A DNA stretch of 42,338 bases. It comes from a virus. Location: positions 1 to 42,338 of IMG/VR virus record IMGVR_UViG_3300042876_001176. One strand, given 5' to 3'. This document shows, one piece after another, positions 39,440-42,338 of this stretch (position 1 is its first letter; each line of letters begins with the position of its first letter). The translations under genes and the position numbers were made by a program. A model generated the notes under the pieces. That model did no database searches. It was not told where the DNA came from and saw only the letters and a list, made by a program, of their open reading frames with translations.

Positions 39440-39756
39440 AAAAATGTAAAAAACCAATAAAAAATCCGGAGCAATATATTGCTGGAAAAACGGCTGATGG
39501 TCGCATCGTTTACCACTGTCTAAGATGGTGCAACCGAATATTACGTGAATTTGCGTTCACGCTCGATCCAGTCGCCATAAATGGAGAGAGCCGTGATGAA
39601 TTAGCAGGGCAAATTGATGCCCGCGACGTGCCGAAAGAATTTATCTCCGAAGAAAGATCGGGACAGCTTGGTTACCAAAAATACCTACCTGGAAAAGAGC
39701 CGATTGATTGGGTATTAGCGGCGCTAAATAATGGATGGGAGCCTGAGACGCTATGA
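39436..39756 (+). CDS. Hypothetical protein, 106 aa
   Basis: Soluble, basic at the N-terminus (MKKCKKPIKNPEQYIAGKTA), then mixed. No motif recognised. It starts and ends with ATGA overlaps on its neighbours. Confidence 0.6.
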   Translation: MKKCKKPIKNPEQYIAGKTADGRIVYHCLRWCNRILREFAFTLDPVAINGESRDELAGQIDARDVPKEFISEERSGQLGYQKYLPGKEPIDWVLAALNNGWEPETL

Positions 39757-39980
39757 AAAACAAACTCACCGATCTCAACAATCATTTATTCGTCCAGCTC
39801 GAACGGCTGAATGATGAAAGCCTGACGGGCGATAAACTCAAAGATGAAATCAACCGCGGCAAAGTCATGACCGGCATTGCCAGCAATATCATTGCCAATG
39901 GCCGCTTGGTGCTCGATGCGGAAATCGCCAAATCGGACCATCGGCTCAACTTTACCCCTAAAGCATTGGCCGCCGAATGA
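39753..39980 (+). CDS. Conserved phage protein, 75 aa
   Basis: The opening MKNKLTDLNNHLFVQLERLN, then DESLTGDKLKDEINRGKVMT and GIASNIIANGRLVLDA, matches small helical proteins I recognise from many proteobacterial prophages, where they precede HNH or early genes. Function not known. ATGA overlaps at both ends. Confidence 0.7.
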   Translation: MKNKLTDLNNHLFVQLERLNDESLTGDKLKDEINRGKVMTGIASNIIANGRLVLDAEIAKSDHRLNFTPKALAAE

Positions 39981-40579
39981 AATCGCGACACGCCTATACC
40001 CCCGAACAAATCGCCTGGCTGCGCAAAAATCGCAGCAAGTGGGTGCTGACCGAGATGGTGGAAAACTTCAACGCCTTGTTTGAAACTAACCTGAGCAAGA
40101 CGGCTATTAACGGCACCTGCAAACGCTTAAAAATTTACACAGGCAGAACCGGTCTATTCATAAAGGGTGGCACATCCTGGAATGCGGGGCTGAAAATCGG
40201 CAATCATAATAAAAACCAGTCAACCCAATTTAAAAAGAACGCTGTGCCGCATAACACCGCACCGGTTGGCACCGAATTGACTAGAGGCGATGGTTATATC
40301 TGGCGGAAAATCGCCGAACCCAATCAATGGCGACAAAAACACCGCATCTTGTGGGAAGAAAAGCACGGCCCGATCCAGGGCGGCATGCGCCTGGTGTTTA
40401 AAGACGGCGATCGCACCAATTTCGCCGAGGATAATTTCGAACTGGTCAGCAACGCCGAATTGCTCCGGCTATGCAAAAACAACTACCTACAGCAGCCGGA
40501 ACACCTCAAGCCGGTGGTGATGACCTTATCCAAACTTGAAGTGCGTATTTTCGAAAAAGCCAATCGAGTGGGGCAATAG
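39977..40579 (+). CDS. HNH endonuclease
   Basis: A 200-aa protein. Residues about 7-51 look like a DNA-binding helical domain (YTPEQIAWLRKNRSKWVLTE). The nuclease part is TRGDGYIWRKIAEPNQWRQK, then HRILWEEKHGPIQGGMRLVF and KDGDRTNFAEDNFELVSNAE. The KDGD.TN.. .N.E.VS pattern is typical of this phage HNH group, in which the middle His of HNH is usually not conserved at VF. It may nick DNA or spread as a mobile nuclease. Tightly packed with its neighbours, so it behaves as an operon member. Confidence 0.82.
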   Translation: MKSRHAYTPEQIAWLRKNRSKWVLTEMVENFNALFETNLSKTAINGTCKRLKIYTGRTGLFIKGGTSWNAGLKIGNHNKNQSTQFKKNAVPHNTAPVGTELTRGDGYIWRKIAEPNQWRQKHRILWEEKHGPIQGGMRLVFKDGDRTNFAEDNFELVSNAELLRLCKNNYLQQPEHLKPVVMTLSKLEVRIFEKANRVGQ

Positions 40580-40587
40580 ATAGTCCA

Positions 40588-40800
40588 ATGACAACCGGCC
40601 TGATTAGCACAGAACAGCTTAAAACCGTCACCGGTTACGACCGGGTTGGCGACATTGAGCGCTGTTTGCGGGCGGCTGGCGTGCGCTTTTTCTACGGCAA
40701 GGGCGGCAGGATCATCACCTCCATGGATGCAATCAATGCCGCATTAGGCATACAATCGCAAATCTCGCCTCCAGAACAGGAATTTGAATTCCTAGACTAA
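40588..40800 (+). CDS. DUF4224-type small protein, possible excisionase or int partner
   Basis: A 70-aa protein with the pattern LISTEQLKTVTGYDRVGDIE, RCLRAAGVRFFYGKGGRIIT and MDAINAALG. DUF4224 proteins are common next to phage integrases, usually with a helix-turn-helix-like fold. An excisionase-like role is inferred from the neighbourhood only. Confidence 0.7.
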   Translation: MTTGLISTEQLKTVTGYDRVGDIERCLRAAGVRFFYGKGGRIITSMDAINAALGIQSQISPPEQEFEFLD

Positions 40801-40902
40801 TAAAAAGGGTAGAGACTATGGTAACTCAGTAGTGCTAGATCCAAAGCCGCAACCTTCAGCCTATGGGCAATGACTGCTATCTCAGAGCTAAACAGGTACG
40901 GC

Positions 40903-40955
40903 CTAGCGCTTGAAAATTAAACATAAATTGATTCAGCGCTCTATTTGAGCGCTAG
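40903..40955. repeat. Three AGCGCT sites in a nested inverted repeat
   Basis: CTAGCGCT (40903-40910) and AGCGCTAG (40948-40955) form an inverted pair, with a further AGCGCT at 40935-40940. They lie in the 158-base gap upstream of the DUF551 and integrase genes. Possible site for an integration regulator. Confidence 0.45.
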
Positions 40956-40958
40956 GTT

Positions 40959-41219
40959 ATGAGTAGAATAATGATGGAATGGCAACCGATAGAAACAGCG
41001 CCCTACGCAACTAATGTGCTGGCGTGGCTGTTTTTACCAAAAAACCCAATGGCTAGCTCCCATGTGATTGCTCAGCGTGTTTTTGTGGAAGAGGATGAAT
41101 CAGAAATCTACGGCGAGTTTCGACGAACTGTCGGCTGCTGGTGGGCGAATGGGATGTATTACCCGGCGGGTTACGTAACACACTGGATGCCACTGCCCGA
41201 GCCGCCTAACACAAATTAA
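40959..41219 (+). CDS. DUF551 family protein
   Basis: An 86-aa protein with the family ends: MEWQPIETAPYATNVLAWL near the start and YVTHWMPLPEPP at the C-terminus, and Trp-Trp in the middle. DUF551 proteins are small phage and prophage products of unknown function. ATG 40959, 40971 and 40974 are all possible; the domain itself begins at the last. Confidence 0.8.
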   Translation: MSRIMMEWQPIETAPYATNVLAWLFLPKNPMASSHVIAQRVFVEEDESEIYGEFRRTVGCWWANGMYYPAGYVTHWMPLPEPPNTN

Positions 41220-41228
41220 AAAACAGCC

Positions 41229-42338
41229 ATGACCAAAGGCCCTGCCCGCACTGCCATTATACCGGCTCACATCGATGCCAAAAAACTGCCGACCGGCATC
41301 TGGTGGGATAAATCCGGCGCCGGTAAATGGATGCTCAAATATAAAGATGCGGACATGGGGAAATGGCGGTCGAAGCGACTGATAGGGGCGGAAGCATCGC
41401 TGGCCGAAATCTGGCAAGCCTATGAATCGCACAACGCGCCAAGGGTGGCGACATTCAGCACGCTGTCAAAGGATTTTCAACAGACGCCAATCTGGCGCAG
41501 GCTGGCAATCAGCACCCAGCGCGACTATCTCGATTGTCACATGCAAATCTGCAGCACAAAGGGTAAAACCGGCACGTTAGGTGATGTGCCTTTGAGCCAA
41601 TGGACTATTGGCCTAGTGCGTAAATACCGCGATAAGCGTGGCGAAGCCTCGGCAAGCCGGGCAAACAAAGAGCTGGCCTATATCAAGCGTATATTCAGCT
41701 GGGCCTATGAGTACGAAAAGATCAAATTCAATCCGGCGGATGGCGTTAAAAAACTCACGATCAAGCCGCGCCAGCATTATGCCGAAGACAGCGACTACGA
41801 ATTCATGTTGCAAGTCGCCAAGGAATCGAATTATTGGTACGTCTGGCCGGCGATGGAAATCGCCTATCTCTGTAGAATGCGCTTATCGGAAGTCCTGGAC
41901 CTTTCCGATGCCAACGAATTGCCGGCCGGTTTGCTGATCAAGCGCCGCAAAGGCAGTCGCGATAACATCACGGAATGGAACCCCCGATTGCGTGCCGCTT
42001 GGGATCACGCTATCGCTACCCGAAACCAAATTCTAGCCGACCGCAAACAACCGCACCCGATCCGCGCCGAACATAGGCACATCATCATCAGCGAAAGAAC
42101 CGGCGATAAAATCGTTTTGGACTCTTTAAAAACAGCCATTGGCCGAATAACAGTGGCCGCCAAACAGGCAGCAGAAAAACGAGGAATCAATTGGGTGCCT
42201 TTCACATTCCACGATCTCAAGCGGAAAGGTGTCAGCGATACAAGCGGGGATAAATTGGAAGCTTCGGGCCACAGAACAGCGTCAATGTTGAACGTCTACG
42301 ACGTCAAACTTAAGACTGTAAAACCCTCTAATGATTAA
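41229..42338 (+). CDS. int: Tyrosine recombinase integrase
   Basis: A 369-aa protein. N-terminal arm-binding-like region to about 75, a core-binding helical domain to about 175, and the catalytic domain from 185. The catalytic residues are R218 (RMRLSE), a Lys near 238-241, H328 in FHDLK, H348 (SGHRT) and the nucleophile Y357 (NVYD). The second Arg of the usual HxxR is Lys (HDLK331), as in other integrases of this phage group. The stop is the last base of the window, so the attachment site should lie beyond it. DUF4224 and DUF551 genes are upstream. Confidence 0.92.
   Translation: MTKGPARTAIIPAHIDAKKLPTGIWWDKSGAGKWMLKYKDADMGKWRSKRLIGAEASLAEIWQAYESHNAPRVATFSTLSKDFQQTPIWRRLAISTQRDYLDCHMQICSTKGKTGTLGDVPLSQWTIGLVRKYRDKRGEASASRANKELAYIKRIFSWAYEYEKIKFNPADGVKKLTIKPRQHYAEDSDYEFMLQVAKESNYWYVWPAMEIAYLCRMRLSEVLDLSDANELPAGLLIKRRKGSRDNITEWNPRLRAAWDHAIATRNQILADRKQPHPIRAEHRHIIISERTGDKIVLDSLKTAIGRITVAAKQAAEKRGINWVPFTFHDLKRKGVSDTSGDKLEASGHRTASMLNVYDVKLKTVKPSND

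Noticed and set aside
1-42338. tRNA genes, CRISPR arrays, insertion sequences
   Set aside because: None was visible on either strand by reading. A tRNA or repeat search could confirm this.

Overview
This window is an almost complete temperate podovirus prophage (or phage genome). It is cut exactly at gene edges: base 1 is a start codon and the last three bases are the integrase stop codon, so both attachment sites lie outside. The head genes match the order and families of Bordetella phage BPP-1 (portal, Bbp19-like, scaffold, capsid, Bbp16 cement). The tail and ejection genes are T7-like: tubular proteins A and B, a gp13-like protein, a gp17-type fibre adaptor and three internal virion proteins. 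The host is probably a Gram-negative beta- or gammaproteobacterium, because the phage carries RdgC, a goose-type endolysin without its own export signal and a small spanin-like lipoprotein. I cannot name the genus. No reverse transcriptase, tRNA, CRISPR array or insertion sequence was seen.

Layout. (1) 1-464, plus strand: two small AT-rich genes, convergent with the late genes. (2) 461-29111, minus strand: the late operon, read right to left as terminase, head, a lysis-like cassette, an SGNH-hydrolase protein, tail tube, fibre adaptor, a large two-enzyme tailspike, a 2-oxoglutarate oxygenase and a cupin, the ejection proteins (168, 712 and 2401 residues), then the endolysin. (3) 29241-30052: a lambda-Q-type antiterminator and an intrinsic terminator between Q and the late genes. 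(4) 30053-30582: no gene, but a striking 252-bp palindromic repeat block that looks like a replication origin. (5) 30583-34112, minus: a TOPRIM/VirE-type primase-helicase, small genes and a LuxR-type DNA-binding protein. (6) 34320-36687: the immunity region, with divergent Cro-like and CI-like genes, then a cassette of membrane proteins and lipoproteins typical of lysogenic conversion. (7) 36690-42338, plus: a second operator-controlled operon with a structured leader, several unknown small genes, rdgC, an HNH nuclease, a DUF4224 protein, a DUF551 protein and the integrase.

How it works together. Two small XRE-type proteins probably decide lysogeny through AGTAAA-N2-TTTACT operators, seen both between them and at the rightward promoter near 36800. 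The leftward early operon makes the replication protein and Q, and Q would then let polymerase pass the terminator at 29241-29267 into the late genes. The most notable items are: the tailspike, whose NodB deacetylase domain appears split by about 450 residues of beta-sandwich modules and followed by a GH18-like domain, recalling PgaB; the palindromic origin candidate; a possible attenuator with a visible competing pairing upstream of the rightward operon; and two very small genes (40 and 35 codons) supported by tight stop/start overlaps.
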